Positions 14,049 through 27,500 of a stretch of 64,000 nucleotides of DNA are shown here, piece after piece; positions within the stretch are counted from its first letter, which is position 1, and each line of letters opens with the position of its first letter. The position numbers were made by a program, and so were the translations under genes. The stretch covers positions 1 through 64,000 of the forward strand of contig JABVXV010000128.1 in the NCBI GenBank assembly GCA_013365325.1, in the 5' to 3' direction. The notes under the pieces are model-generated. The model was given only the letters and a program-made list of their open reading frames with translations. It searched no databases and was not told the DNA's origin. This DNA is from Dipetalonema caudispina. Lineage: Eukaryota > Nematoda > Chromadorea > Rhabditida > Onchocercidae.

Positions 14049-16598
14049 ATGAAAGTAGACGATATTTTATGTCGTGTATTATCAGTGGGTAAGGAAGGTG
14101 GTGGATTAACAAAAAATGTACGCGAGGATGAATTACTTGCTTTATGTATAAAAGCTCGTGAGGTAACAAGAGAAAAGATAAAATGTTTTCTTTATGAAAT
14201 TTTGAAATTGAAAAAAAATTGGTAGTTTTGAACAAAATTTCAAAGAGTTCAGAATGTTATTATCATCTCAAACATTGGAAGAATTTGAAAATATTCTATT
14301 CCTTTGAAAGGATGTTAATTTAAAATTTCGGAAAATCAAAATCCTACAATTTGAAAAATCGTAATTTTGCACCTACAGATATTTTTGAGTCAGTCGATAT
14401 TTATCGAAATTGACCCACCAGTTAGGATTTGTGGCGATACACATGGCCAATACGGTGATCTATTGCGGCTTTTTCATCGCGGTGGTTTCCCACCACAATC
14501 TAATTATCTATTCCTTGGCGATTATGTAGATCGTGGTCCGCAAAATCTTGTTAGTTTTTTAAATTTTAATTTAATCGCAGAATTTTGGTTGATGTAATTA
14601 ACTTGTCGAAATTGCAATCAATATAATGAGATAGTAAGAAAGTAAGCAAGGTACCGGGAAGATAATAAAAAGCAGAAGAAAGAAATTATTCAGTTTTCTG
14701 ATGCAAACTTTAGGATGAAATTTAAAAATAACGAAATCTAACTAAGGATCAGAGCAAATTAAGCTAGTGGGAGAAGCTAAATCAGGCAGTGATACTTAGG
14801 ATTTACCTATCTATAATAATAGCAGCTCTTTTCATTACATTTTGAAATTACAAAATAAATATAAATAAAGATAAGTCGCCTAAATATGAGACAGATAATT
14901 AGTACATCTCTTTCAATTTCTTCCCTATCACCCTGGTAATTGTTTACTTCTGTCAAGAATTGAAGACTATCATCCAAAACGACATAGAGAAACTCAATAT
15001 GAATTTATAATTTAATTTAACATTCATTTTTTTTTCAAAAATTTAATTAGAATTTTCTCTACAAATAATCTGCAATGATTTTCAGGAAGTAATTTGCCTT
15101 TTATTTTGTTACAAAATAAAATATCCAAATAATTTCTTCTTGTTACGTGGTAATCATGAATGTAATACGGTTAATCGAGTGTACGGATTTTATGACGAAT
15201 GTTTACGACGTTATGGTTCGAATCGTCTTTGGCAAGGATTTCAGGTATTTTTTCTAGAAATATTGATGAGTTTGTATTTTAGAGCGGTAGAATTTTCACC
15301 TGGTAAGAAAACGGAATAGACATGATTTAGATCAATTCCGAATTATTCTTTGTTCAAGTCAATTAATGTTCCTAAACGATTTTATGAAAGTGATTTCCGG
15401 TTTAGGATGTATTTGCTGTTATGCCTTTGTGTGGTTGTGTTGGCAGTCGAATATTATGCATGCATGGAGGTTTATCACCACAATTAAAAGACTTCGAACA
15501 GGTTTTATAATCTAAAATTGTCCTCTCCGAAAAGTCTAATAATCAAGAAGGTCATATATGTCACCTGAGATGACTTTCATAATTTCTTGTTTACTCTTAC
15601 TTTTTGCAACAAGTTTGAAACGTGAAATTCCTACGGAAACGCTAAGTCCGGTCAATTATCGGTATATCCGTCCTCAAATCAAGGGAGCTAATATTCTGAA
15701 AATAAGGTCATGAGAACTTCATTGATGATTATCAAAATGATGATCAATTTTGCAGTTGCGTAACATACCACGTCCATTGGAACCGGTTAGTCCATCTCTG
15801 GAAATGGATCTACTCTGGGCTGATCCGGTAGTGGGTATTCAAGGTTTTGAACCTAATTTACGCGGTGCATCATTTGGTTTCGGTGAAGATGTCGTCATTG
15901 ATGTTTGTAAAAGGCTGGACATTGATATGATTGCTCGGGCTCATCAAGTACAAAAAATTGAATTTTAAAAAACGTTATTATTTCTGATATGAAGAAATCC
16001 CAGACCACACGTTATACCTTAAATAACCTACGATATATAGGAACTTCGAGTAGTTGAATGTATAACTATTTTATACATATCAGATGCTTTGGAAATAGGA
16101 TAAAAGTGTAGAGTTATGAGATTTTTGAATAGAATTCCATAACTCTGAAAATGGTATTTTTGATGATCATATGAAATATCAGTGAATAATTGATGCGCTT
16201 AAATTTATTTGATTCGAAGAGTAGAGCAAATAAAAGCTAATTTTAGGTAGTACAAGATGGTTATGAATTTTTTGGCAATCGACGTTTAGTAACAATTTTT
16301 TCGGCACCGCATTATTGCGGACAATTCGATAATGCAGCTGCAAGCATGATTGTTGACGAAAATCTTGTTTGTTCATTTCAGGTTTCACACATTTTTCAAT
16401 CAACGAAAAAATCTTGCAAACCTGTTTGAGTTCATCGTGAAATTTTTGAAAATCTTTTTCAGAATTTTCCTACTACAATAGCTTACAAAACCAACTTCCC
16501 CAATTTTCCAGATTCTACGACCTCAGGCGATACCAGGACAAACACGCCTTGTGAAAACTGTGCGTAGCAAAACTGAAAAGCTTTCTTCCGTATTATGA
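14049..16598 (+). CDS. PP1-family serine/threonine protein phosphatase, divergent
   Basis: Metal-dependent PPP-family phosphatase catalytic subunit, 317 aa (PP1 about 330). Exons: 14049-14162, 14379-14549, 15086-15244, 15406-15501, 15756-15947, 16247-16381, 16512-16598; all six introns are phase 0. Motifs in order: GDTHG (Asp58, His60), GDYVDRG (Asp86, Arg90), RGNHE (Asn118, catalytic His119), MHGGLSP (His168), LRG (Arg216), [12 protein letters not shown] (His243), [11 protein letters not shown] (Tyr267), ending in CSFQILRP plus a short basic tail. RAHQ and SAP-YCG-FDN point to PP1 rather than PP2A or PP2B. All catalytic and metal ligands are present, so activity is expected. Departures from canonical PP1 are GDTHG for GDIHG, His266 for the near-invariant Asn of SAPNYCG, and Gln270 for Glu. 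An in-frame stop lies just upstream of the start. By family habit it may be one of the nematode-expanded, often testis-expressed PP1-like paralogues; that is inference. Confidence 0.95.
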
Positions 16599-17440
16599 TG
16601 CCCATGCCTGAAAAAACTGATGAATCTATCCATTATTTGAACAAGTAAATACTCATTCATAAACAAGCTTATCGTCCACCGTAAACTCTAGTTTGAACTG
16701 TGAAAACATTTTGAATTGAAACTTTATTAAATTTACTTAAACATTATCAAACATACACGCAATGCTGGCAATAATCACAAAAACTTTCTGATTAATATAG
16801 AATACCCGCATAAGTGAATCGACAAGTTTATCGGTAATGTATGGGAAGATTATGTACAAATAAATTATTCAACAAGTATAAATGTAATTTGAAATTAAGA
16901 GGAACCACGGATGGCACTTAATGAGAATACGTTTGCCCATTGTTATTTGTCTCCTTGCTAACTTCAAGCAGTGAGGAAATGAAGTAAAATGCATGAAATG
17001 ACTCTACATAAATCAATGGAAAAAGAAAGTTCGACTAGCAAAAATCATGCAAGTATACAGTTATTAGCATTATAAAAGCTCTGAAGCGTGAAAATCCGTA
17101 AAATTAAACTGCAGTGACGAGCAAGTCAAAATTTACAGTATCGATTACAAAAAATTAAGTCGAGATATTTTTAAAATAACTCAATTTCAAGAAATAAGTG
17201 CAATAAAAACCCAAAGTGTAGAAAGAGTGTACAATTTCCCGCTTTGAGTCCATACGACAAATTTTATGTGGCACGCAGAAATTACCCCATACAACTAATT
17301 TGCTTTTTCATTATTCCTAAACACAACCAAAATGAAATAGTTGAAAAATTTTAAGTAAAAACACGACGGAATAGTTGTATCTCCCTAAGACAGTAATTAA
17401 GATACTTTCAGGCGAAAAAACTGAAACAAATACTAATACG
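16599..17440. other. convergent intergenic region
   Basis: Separates the 3' end of the PP1-like gene (+) from the 3' end of epg-5 (-). A possible AATAAA near 16858 would suit the phosphatase transcript. No coding exon was seen. Confidence 0.6.
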
Positions 17441-20400
17441 TCAGTTGGAATCTCCAGCATTAGCAAGCATTTCTTCTAAGTACTTTTCATTGTATAGCGA
17501 TCGAACAACATGTGCAAATAGTTCACTCATATGTACGATGTGGTAATTCTCAACTTGAGTAAAGTAAGGTTGAGCTAGCTGAGAAGTTGCTTGGAATGAA
17601 ATATACTGCTTATGTGCACATAGTTCCTTAAATGATTGCATACGACAGTTGAGCACCGGAGCATTAACAGTATTCCGTGGTGATTGATTTGGGGCTATCG
17701 TTTGCTGTGATATATACAAATTCATTAATTGGCATATGTAGCGCATTCTGCAAACGATAATGTTATTAGTAACATTTCGATTAAATCGAAATCTTTCAAT
17801 CGATTTTGAAAGTAAATTTAGAAAATAGAGAATTGTTATGCCTCATGAAAGTTTCGGATAGACAAAATTTAGATGATTACGTGCGGATCACAACAAAGAT
17901 ATTTCTCCAAAAAATTCAAACAGTAGATGACACTACAAAACTATACATTTTCTCCAAATAACAGTGAAATTTCAAAAATTAAGCTAACCTGGTAGAGTAT
18001 GGCTGTTTTTTGGAGAAACCAATCAAGGAAAAGAATGAACTTGATTTGTCATCACTGCATGCTCGCTCAAGCCATTCCAAATACTGCATTAGAAATTGAT
18101 TGCCTTGTGTCACAGAATAATTATATTGCCGCAACAGTAGTTTTTGTAATTTCTCCATCAAAAGTAGGAACCCTGCTTCACTGGTCACGTACCTAAGTGA
18201 AATGAAATTGTTTCTTTCGATATTACCAACTAAAATTATTATTATTATTTCCTTTTCTTCTTTCTCTCCCTTCTGTCATACAGCCTTTTTTATCTTCACA
18301 CCAGTATATTTTTGACAGAATTTTAGAGAAAAAATTACAAGAAAGGAGTGAATAATTTAAAACAAATGCACTCCTTTCTCTTTATTATTGTCGAAACGTT
18401 TACACTATCAACATAAAACACATTAATTTCAATATATCTTGAAATAAATTTAATAGTACTTTATTGATTCGACATGTTTTATGTAAATCTAATTATAATT
18501 TTATCCTATTGATTGTATTGTACCACATGAGGGTCTAATTACAGCACTATTTTTGTTTCCAATGCAAGCAAATCTGACATAGCTTTGCCAGCAATGCTAA
18601 AATTGTTTCAAATTCAGTCTATCTGAAAACTACTCAGTAAGAACCTTTGATATTGAAGTTTATATGAAATGCTTTCAGTGTAATTGAGATATAATCGTAT
18701 ACTCAGGAAAACCATACTTGACAGTTATCTTGTAAATAAATTTGGAATCAGAGTTTTATTCATTACAATTTCAAAAATGATACCTTGGTTTTATCGTTGT
18801 TACGTAATCCAATAAAGTTCGCAACAATTCATTTTCCTGTTGCAGTGACGTACTTTCTAGCTGTTTCACTGATGTAATCGACATAAGCTGTTTCATTAGA
18901 AATGCATTTGCGCATAGCGGTAAGAAGGATGCGTTATTTTCAGAACTAAAATTGAACATACGAAAGGGAAGCTGAAAGAATAACGCAATAAACTACATTT
19001 CACATTTCATTAAAACTTAAATGAAACTAAAAATATACTATGTACATTCATTAAATTAGAATTATTACTTTTATTCAAGTACCTAATTCTGGCAAGTTTA
19101 TTGTGGAGTAGGGAAGTTATAGATTGTACGTGTTGATATTTCAGATAATTCAGAATATCCTTCTTCAAAAGTTTTAAGCAGTTAGAGAAGGTAATGAGTC
19201 AAGCATTCATTGATTAACAAGGATATTAATTCAAGGGTAGACCGTGCAATTACAACGAAATACGAAAAAAGATATGATTCATATATGGTTGTATATCGAC
19301 GAAGTCAAACCATTAATTTACAATAAGTATTCAGCAAATAGATTATAGAACTTACCTGGGTAAAGTAAAAAGAATTCGACCGCAATGGTCAGGTAATGCA
19401 GTCCACTTTAATACAACATTCCATTCGCATAAGCCCATTCCTTGAAGAAATAATAAGCGATAACTGCTACGAAACTAAGAAGTAGGTGACTAAAGCATAC
19501 CGTATTCATGTTTTCATAAGTTATTCTGAATATTTTGATAAAACATATTTAAATACCTTAAGATTATGCACATCTAAGGGGTAAATAATTGTTTTGCAGC
19601 ATTTAACACAAAGTTAGACACACATGGTCTAATCAAAACATCTACTATTGCCATATTGGTCGCGATGTTTAATTAACCAGGAATCTAATTAACTTTCACT
19701 ACGAAATGAACTGAGTGACTGTGACAGTCTAAGTGAATATTACCTTCAGGACATCTAAAAGGTAGGAGACATTTTTTTTGCAATAGAAAAAAATATCAGA
19801 AAACGTACTTCTAAAATATGCTGCAATACATTTTTCGATAACTTGAAGACCAAGCGAAATCTGCTTCATTTTTAACGAACTTATAGTGGTATTCAGTAGC
19901 AATAAAATAATTGAAGAATTGGAATTTTTCTCTAACCATTGCAACAGAGTTGATGAAAAAACTTCTAAAAATCATAAAAATTACGTCCTGCATTTTAATC
20001 ACGTATGTGCAACAGACTACTCATTCCACACATCCGAATCTTGTCATCGTCACATTTGCAAGCAGAAGCTTCAGTTTTTTGGTTGTAACAGAATAGTTGT
20101 CTAAATAGTGGTCTTCTAAAGGCTAACAGAATATCTTTCAGGACTGTGCATGCTGACAGAAAACACCAAATGATTTTCTTGTTCTAGAAGAAAAGAAGCA
20201 AAACTCGTATATTCCTCATATACTTCGTAACCTTCTATCGTTGATACTGTGGAGGATCTTTCTACAAATTTGTTGAAAAACTCCGTTATATAGTACAACA
20301 TGTTCTTCGATTTCAAATTCGTTCGGATTTTTTCTAAGTTCTTTTGTTCTTCAATTCTTTCATTTATCCCTATTTTCGTTCACACTTATATCTGGGAAAG

Positions 20401-23400
20401 GTATATGAAGCACAACTATATATGTAAAATGAGAGGGCTGAATGACACACTAACTAAAATAATCGACCCACTTACCTAAGAATTTATTAGTAGATATATC
20501 AGACCAGAATGACGTCAATTCCCGTGATAGATATGTCTGATTTTCCGATGGTAGTTCTGAAAAAAAACAAAGGTTACGTTTTTTTTTTTTTAAAGTACAT
20601 CTAATTTTTAAATTTCCGTAACTTTTTCATAGCAACAACACTGCTTTTATCAATTATTGAAACATTAACAACATATAATGGAATGGAATACCTGTCGATG
20701 AGACAATATTATGAACAACTTTGATTTGATCCTCATAATATCGTTTCAGCCATGCGCGATCGTTCGAATTTCCAAACATTAAGGCAAGTTGAGTACGAAC
20801 ATAAAAGGATTGCTTCTGACACACTTCGGCAGCCGAAACAACATCAGCCGAAAATGTTCCAAGGAAGCAAACCCGACGGTACAATCTATTGATTTAAAAA
20901 AGATTTCATACTGTTAAATCGAACAACACCCAACCTTAACCGCTCCATGTGCAAATAGAATACCGATTCATTCCCAAAATATGTTCATTTGTATTAAGAA
21001 GTTGACATAACAACAAAACTATGAAGAAGGTTTAAATCAAAACTTGAAAATGGTAAAACTTTGTGCTGAGCATTCCAATAAATAAAAACACACTCGAAAA
21101 ATGCATTGGTAACATCGTTCGGATCAGTCAGGACTACTGGTGAAAAACTGGATGCAATACGAGATGAGATCGCATTAAGTTGTTCCATATCAATTAAATG
21201 CCATGGAAATGGTCCTAATGAGTTCATCAATTTTGGAAACGAAGCACGGCAAATCTGCAAGTAATTGGTAACATGTCAAAATATTACAATCAAAATATGT
21301 ATCAGGTGACCGGGTAGTATCCATGCTTATAGACAAACAAATCTTCCTTCAGATTTTTTCCAGAGATCTACTGAATAAACTGTAGCAAACCAGCTCATCC
21401 ATAACTTCTTGGAATGCTGTCAATTCACTCTTTTGATATTATCAGTTAACTCTTTTGAGACCCCCAAATAATTCTATAATTCTACAAATACACTTTTTTT
21501 TTTTGTGGGAAGAGATTAATACGACTTCTTATGATCCTCTAATTTTAAAGTCTTTTTTTTAATTTTGAAGTTTTTTTCTAATTTTAAAGTTAAACAAAAA
21601 AGTCCTGGCAAGAAAAAAAGTGTTAAAACCGCATAGAGTACAAAGACAACTCAAGTATTCATTGCGATGCTCTTAAAATTACTGAGATCCGAGAAGAGCA
21701 ATGTTATTTATGGATTATCTACTTGATTCCGATTCATGAATTTTACTATGTATATCTATTTTATTATGTATGTTTTACTATGCAATATCAAATCGCTATC
21801 ACTGAAGCAATAAAAAACTTTTAATAAAACTATGGAAAGATGGGTAATTGACTAACTGCATAATTCGATGGCCGACTGATACAGCTTGTCAGCAATGAAA
21901 ATAATAATGAATAAAAAGCACGATGTGCATCTAAGGGTTGCTGTGCCTGTAAAGTTAATTACAAAAACAAAAAAATCTTAAACCGATGACGAAATAAAGA
22001 AAATCGAGAATTCATAATAAAATAATTCTTAAAAAATACAATTACGACTTAAGTGGTAGGAACTAATTCTAGAAAAACGTGAAAATAAAAATCGACGTTG
22101 CAATCAAAAAGCACGAAATGAAACTAACTGAATCAAATTCCTGAAAAATAACTAAAAGTAAATAAAGAAAGAAGGAAAAATAAGTTACTTGGTACTGAAT
22201 AAGGGGAAGCCATTGAATACGAACAACAATTTGAGTAATAAGAGGAGCACTTTCAGGTGCGCCATTTACCATAATTTTATCCATTGAAGCAAGATCGTAT
22301 AAACTTGGCCAGAATAAGTGCCAAGGAATATTAATAAAACGACTTTCCTGTAAAATCTCATTTCAACGAAAAAAATTTAATCGAATTAAAGAACGGTAAT
22401 CAGATTTGTGTGCCTAGCGATCATATAATTAGTGATGTTAATTACCAAAGACCAAAAAAGAATATCATTTTCCTGAAGCTTTAAATAGTTCAGGTTACTG
22501 GTTTATAGAGGATAAAATTAGTCGATTTAAAAAAAATATATATTGTGGATTTCTTCCACAAGCCTGCGAATATCATGTTGTTAGGACAGGTGAAAAAGTT
22601 AACATAATCCCAATAAATCTAGTTCTAGTTCAAGCAAATATAAATTGCCTTAATATGTAATGAGTGTGACAAAACATACAATAATTTGATGTACGTGAGA
22701 GCCACCACGTGTAAAAAGTGCCAGTTTCTCAGCATAGTAACGCCAAAACAGTGTTATCAAATTTTCAGAACCGGGTGGAAAATAGGCGTCGTATAGTAGA
22801 TGAAGCTGATCCATCAACGATACAAAGTAATCAAGAACAACAGCAGCACTGTCAGCATCAGCTGGATTCCAAGGAGGAAGACTAGGACCAAATGGTTCCA
22901 GAAGTGGGCCAAAGACTTGCAGGCAATTTCCAAATACTTGTCGTAATTCTGGAAACATTTTTGTAATTTGTCAATTCAATAATGAACAGGAAACATCAGT
23001 AAGCATGAGGAATAAATAGTATGGTTCCAGCGACAATTTGAAAAATTTATCGCTTCAGTTCTGCTGAAGTGTAGTATTGACATATATATAAGTTTAGTAT
23101 TTCAGAAGGGAGGGGCTCAGAAAGATATAATTGAATCTGTATTTAAATTAAGTGTAACAGTAACAACTATATGCTTATTTATTACAACAACATGAGTGTC
23201 TACAGTAATTAGTGCTTTTTACTCTGTGCTAACTTCGGTATACCTGATGAAATATGAAATATTATTTATAGTTCAAAAGATCAGAAATAAGCAAAATCTC
23301 CGATAGTATATGTTCATTTCATCAAGATTTAACGTATTAATGAAAAATACATTATCAACGTTTATAAAAGAAAGCAGACCTGATTCAAGTTTTCCAGTAG

Positions 23401-24548
23401 GCCGATCGGAATCAAATGATAAAGATATTGCACTGTACAGGAAAAACTGAACCAGATGCAGTACCTTTGGTAGATAGTTAGTCCAAATGCTGTACAATCG
23501 GGTAGATAATTCATTCCTAGATTTTCTGAATTGTGCAGCAATTGTTTCACTCGCAACAGATGCCTGCAATAACCCAATTACCTGTTAGATAGTAATAATC
23601 ACTTCTTGTGGAGTTATGTCTAAGGTGCAAGCAAAGAACAGAAGACAATGATTCACCAACATACCAACATGATTTGAAAGAAGTAAACTCAGTTCGAGTA
23701 AAATCTGGAAGTATTTTAATTTAGACGAAATTTCAGAACAGCCGCATGTGAAACTTACTGTCACGACATCGATAACATGCTCTGGTTTAGTATCCACTAT
23801 GCCCATCTTGCCTGCACCAAGTTTTTTGATAATTTCATCAAATATACATACTGGTGTACTTTTTGTATCGCACGCTAAAAAAATAATAAAAGTTTTGCTA
23901 CGATCTGCAAGACTTCTCGAAACAGAATTCTTGTAAAGAAAAAGTTTTCTAGTCAAAGTTATAAAACATGCCATGTAATACGACAAACTTCTGAGACAAA
24001 TTCCTAAAGATACATTGTGGAGATTAAAAAAGTTATCACAGCTTGAAAAGCCAAATGAAATTCTTATAGTCTATAACTACTCGTAATCGTGTTAGCAATG
24101 TACCTAAGGCAAGAGATACATGCCAAAAAGAAGGTGATAGTGTGCTATTTAAATATATCAAGATGAAATGGCCAAATTACGGCTGAGAAAAAGCATTTAG
24201 ATCTGAATTAAGCACATATCCACATCCTGAACCCTTTATTTTTAAAAATCCAATAAATTACGCTTTGTTTTGCTGCAAAATTCTTGGAAAAAAAAATTAT
24301 GTGCCATTCATACCAGCAAGTGAAAGTTTCAAGCCATCAATAAAATTGCTCGGAAATCGATGAAATACGGAGTGGATAAAATGCTTTGCACAAACATCAT
24401 ACAGAGGCAATGAGGCATCTGATATTGAAATCAGGTTTTCAAATGCAGCAGGCATAAGCTGTGAGAATTGATGGGGCGGTAATCTGAAATAATGTAATAT
24501 ACGGTTCAAAATTAATTACAGAAGTCTTAAAAACAACATGTTTTAATG

Positions 24549-24583
<35 letters not shown>

Positions 24584-27500
24584 TATCACAAGGAAATTCA
24601 ACTACTGCGATCATAAGCCTCTTCCGGAAATCCTATGTAAGGACTGTGCCTGACGAGCAGTCGTGCTACTACGTGGCAAACTGCACATTGAATACAGATA
24701 TAGTTTAGCTTAGTCTCTAATTTCTGATAAAAATTTCAAAGAAATGAAAGCCAACCGATCACCAGCATTCTTGATATCCAACTGTGATAGTAAAGCTAAT
24801 GCAGCTGATGATGTGATTGGATCACGGACCGCCTTACTTAAAGATGTATATAAATTAAGTAATTCGGCAGGTGGAACACAATGGGGAGTAAAGTATGTCG
24901 TCAAAAGATGAGCTAAATGAGAACCACTTAGGATAACACGCATTAAATTGTGCTGTTCGTGTGGATTATTAGCGATAAATGCCTGCAAAAAAATCATTAT
25001 ATAGGAAATTCAGCACCATCAATATGATCTAAAAATTATTAAGAAGCTCTCAACTAAGTAGTAGACACAATTTTTTGAAATTAGATTCTCTACTATCTGC
25101 CCTATTCGTCGAGTCGAACGTAATTTTTTTGAAGCGAGGTCAAGAAATTTGATAGTGCAGCATAAGTTATTTGATTAGATTTTATCACAACCTCAGCTTG
25201 TTTTTTGGAAATTTCCCAATTCTCAATCTTCTTTGATAGAAAATAAAAGGAAAAACTGCGACCAAAATGAAACAAACTTCTCCAAGTTTGGCTAAAACGA
25301 ATCCAAATGAATCTGCTGCTGCTGGGAAAATCATTTCCAGTGAGGTGATGGAAGAAGTGGAGTGATAGAATAGTACTCGACCTGCGTCACGTAAAAGTTT
25401 TGTATGCATCATAGAGAGAGAGTCAGCATGTTTCATATAATTATGCATTTTACTGAAAAAGTCCTCTTTTGACAATTTTAGTGCTCCTTGAATGAATTAA
25501 AATGAAAAAGCAGCAAATTTCTAATTTTTTGGTCATATATGCACTTTCATTTGTCGTATTATACCCAACCATTAACAAATAAAACAAAGATTAGCTGGGA
25601 TTTCTAAATCTATATGCCCTTCACTATGTCATATTCCACCTTCATTTGGTAAAGAAGGAGCGGTGAGAGTGATAAATGGGTTCAAAGGACAAAAATAGAT
25701 TAGAAAATTTCTTATCGCTTACATCACTATATTTTCCAGATTAGCACAATGAAGTGATGTTTTTTCAAATAATTTAGAATAGGTGCTTGCCAATTCATCA
25801 GATCTTTTTTGACGATTAGCCTTCATTTTAGTTTCCACAGATGTCTGAAAAAAGAAACCTATGAGAAAGACATTCGAAATCTTTTTTATTTTTTTTTTAA
25901 ATTCTAATAATTTAAAACATTTTCCTTCAAAAATTTAGAACTTCGAAAACCAACATGAAGTTCCAGTAATATCAGTGGAAGATACACACTATACCTGATA
26001 TTGACTGGCCGCAACGATTACAGTGGAAGTTGTGGGATGAGCACATTTGCTACCAAAGGCGGTACCACACTTCAACACAATGGCTAATTCAGTTGCCGAC
26101 TTGGTATATAGGTCCGGATAGTAACCGACGTACTCATCATCCAACATTTCTAACCGGTCTTTTGCACCAACAAATACCCTATAATTCCCAATCAGGTTAA
26201 GAAACTACTTTGCAGCATCAGAAATTTTAAACTTCTACATGCAGTTTCAACGAATTTGAAAATTCTTTCCATCTCCTTATCAGAAATGCGTAATTCAAAC
26301 AAAAAAGAAATCTTTGAAAAAGGATTCAATCTTTTTAAAGCACATAAAAAACCTGGTAGCTTCGTTGATTGCCCTTAAGTGTGCAGCGTATGGAGTAAGA
26401 CAATGACGGCTATCGCATGCAATAGACAAATCAAAAGGAACTTCTTGCGGTAATGTGGGATGCAGCGGTATCACTGGACAAGGCAATGCCTGACTGCGTT
26501 TGCTAAATTGAGTTATCAATTGTGTAAGGTTACGTGCTCGAATGACTGGCGGGTTGACCACAAGTGAACCAAGATGACATGCAAATATGTACAGCTGCAA
26601 AACAAAATTAAAAGTGATTGTATTTTAAGAATACTTTTACCTGAAAAAGAACTATTACTTTGCTCCATTCATTACGCGAAAATGAAAAAAAAAAAAAAAC
26701 CTACATAACGCTATGGGAAAAAACTCTTTTTTGGATATCAAGTAAATGAAAATGTGCAAACCTTCTGTTCGTCATTGATTTTCTTCCGCAGTTCATTTAT
26801 ATTCATATATTCCACCCAAGGATGCTGAAACGAAGGGGATAGTCCAGTAAGATTAATGATACCACGAGACTGGATTCGACTTGTTATTAATACGACGAAA
26901 TGAACAATGTTTCTCACGAATTTACAACAAAATCTATTTTGAAAAAAACTAATGAATCAACTATACATATGCATAAAAACTAACGAAATCATTTGCAACA
27001 ATAAACTGCAGTAAATGATCCAGTAGAAAATCGTCAAAAGCATGAAATGATATATCACAGATTTTTGGATTTGATAACCATTGAGCAAATGCCTGAAATA
27101 CAAGGAGAAATCAACTCATAAAAATTTTGCAAGATTCGATATCAAGTTGATTTACTAAAATTATGAATAGCTTTCATATTTACTTCATATCGCACAAGAT
27201 GGAAAATGCAGAAAAAGTAATCGATTTCAGGAAGTGAAATTCATGTAATTTTCAAATCACTTGATTTTCATTCCCAAATCACTGCCAAATCTAACGAATT
27301 CTCGTATTGAACATCCTATTTCAAGCAATTTCAATTAATACAGAGGTACAAAGCTGAGGATTATCTAATTTAAGGTATAAGTGATTCGCTAAATATTCGT
27401 CACATTTAAATACTGTCGAAACTTTCTACCGAATGATCTCAATGTTATATAATGCAATATATTAAACAGAGTTCGAAAATGTGAAATCGTCCAACTTTAC

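Noticed and set aside
13861..14235. 124-codon minus-strand ORF
   Set aside because: It is antisense to the first exon of the PP1-like gene and its flanks; the sense strand explains the openness.
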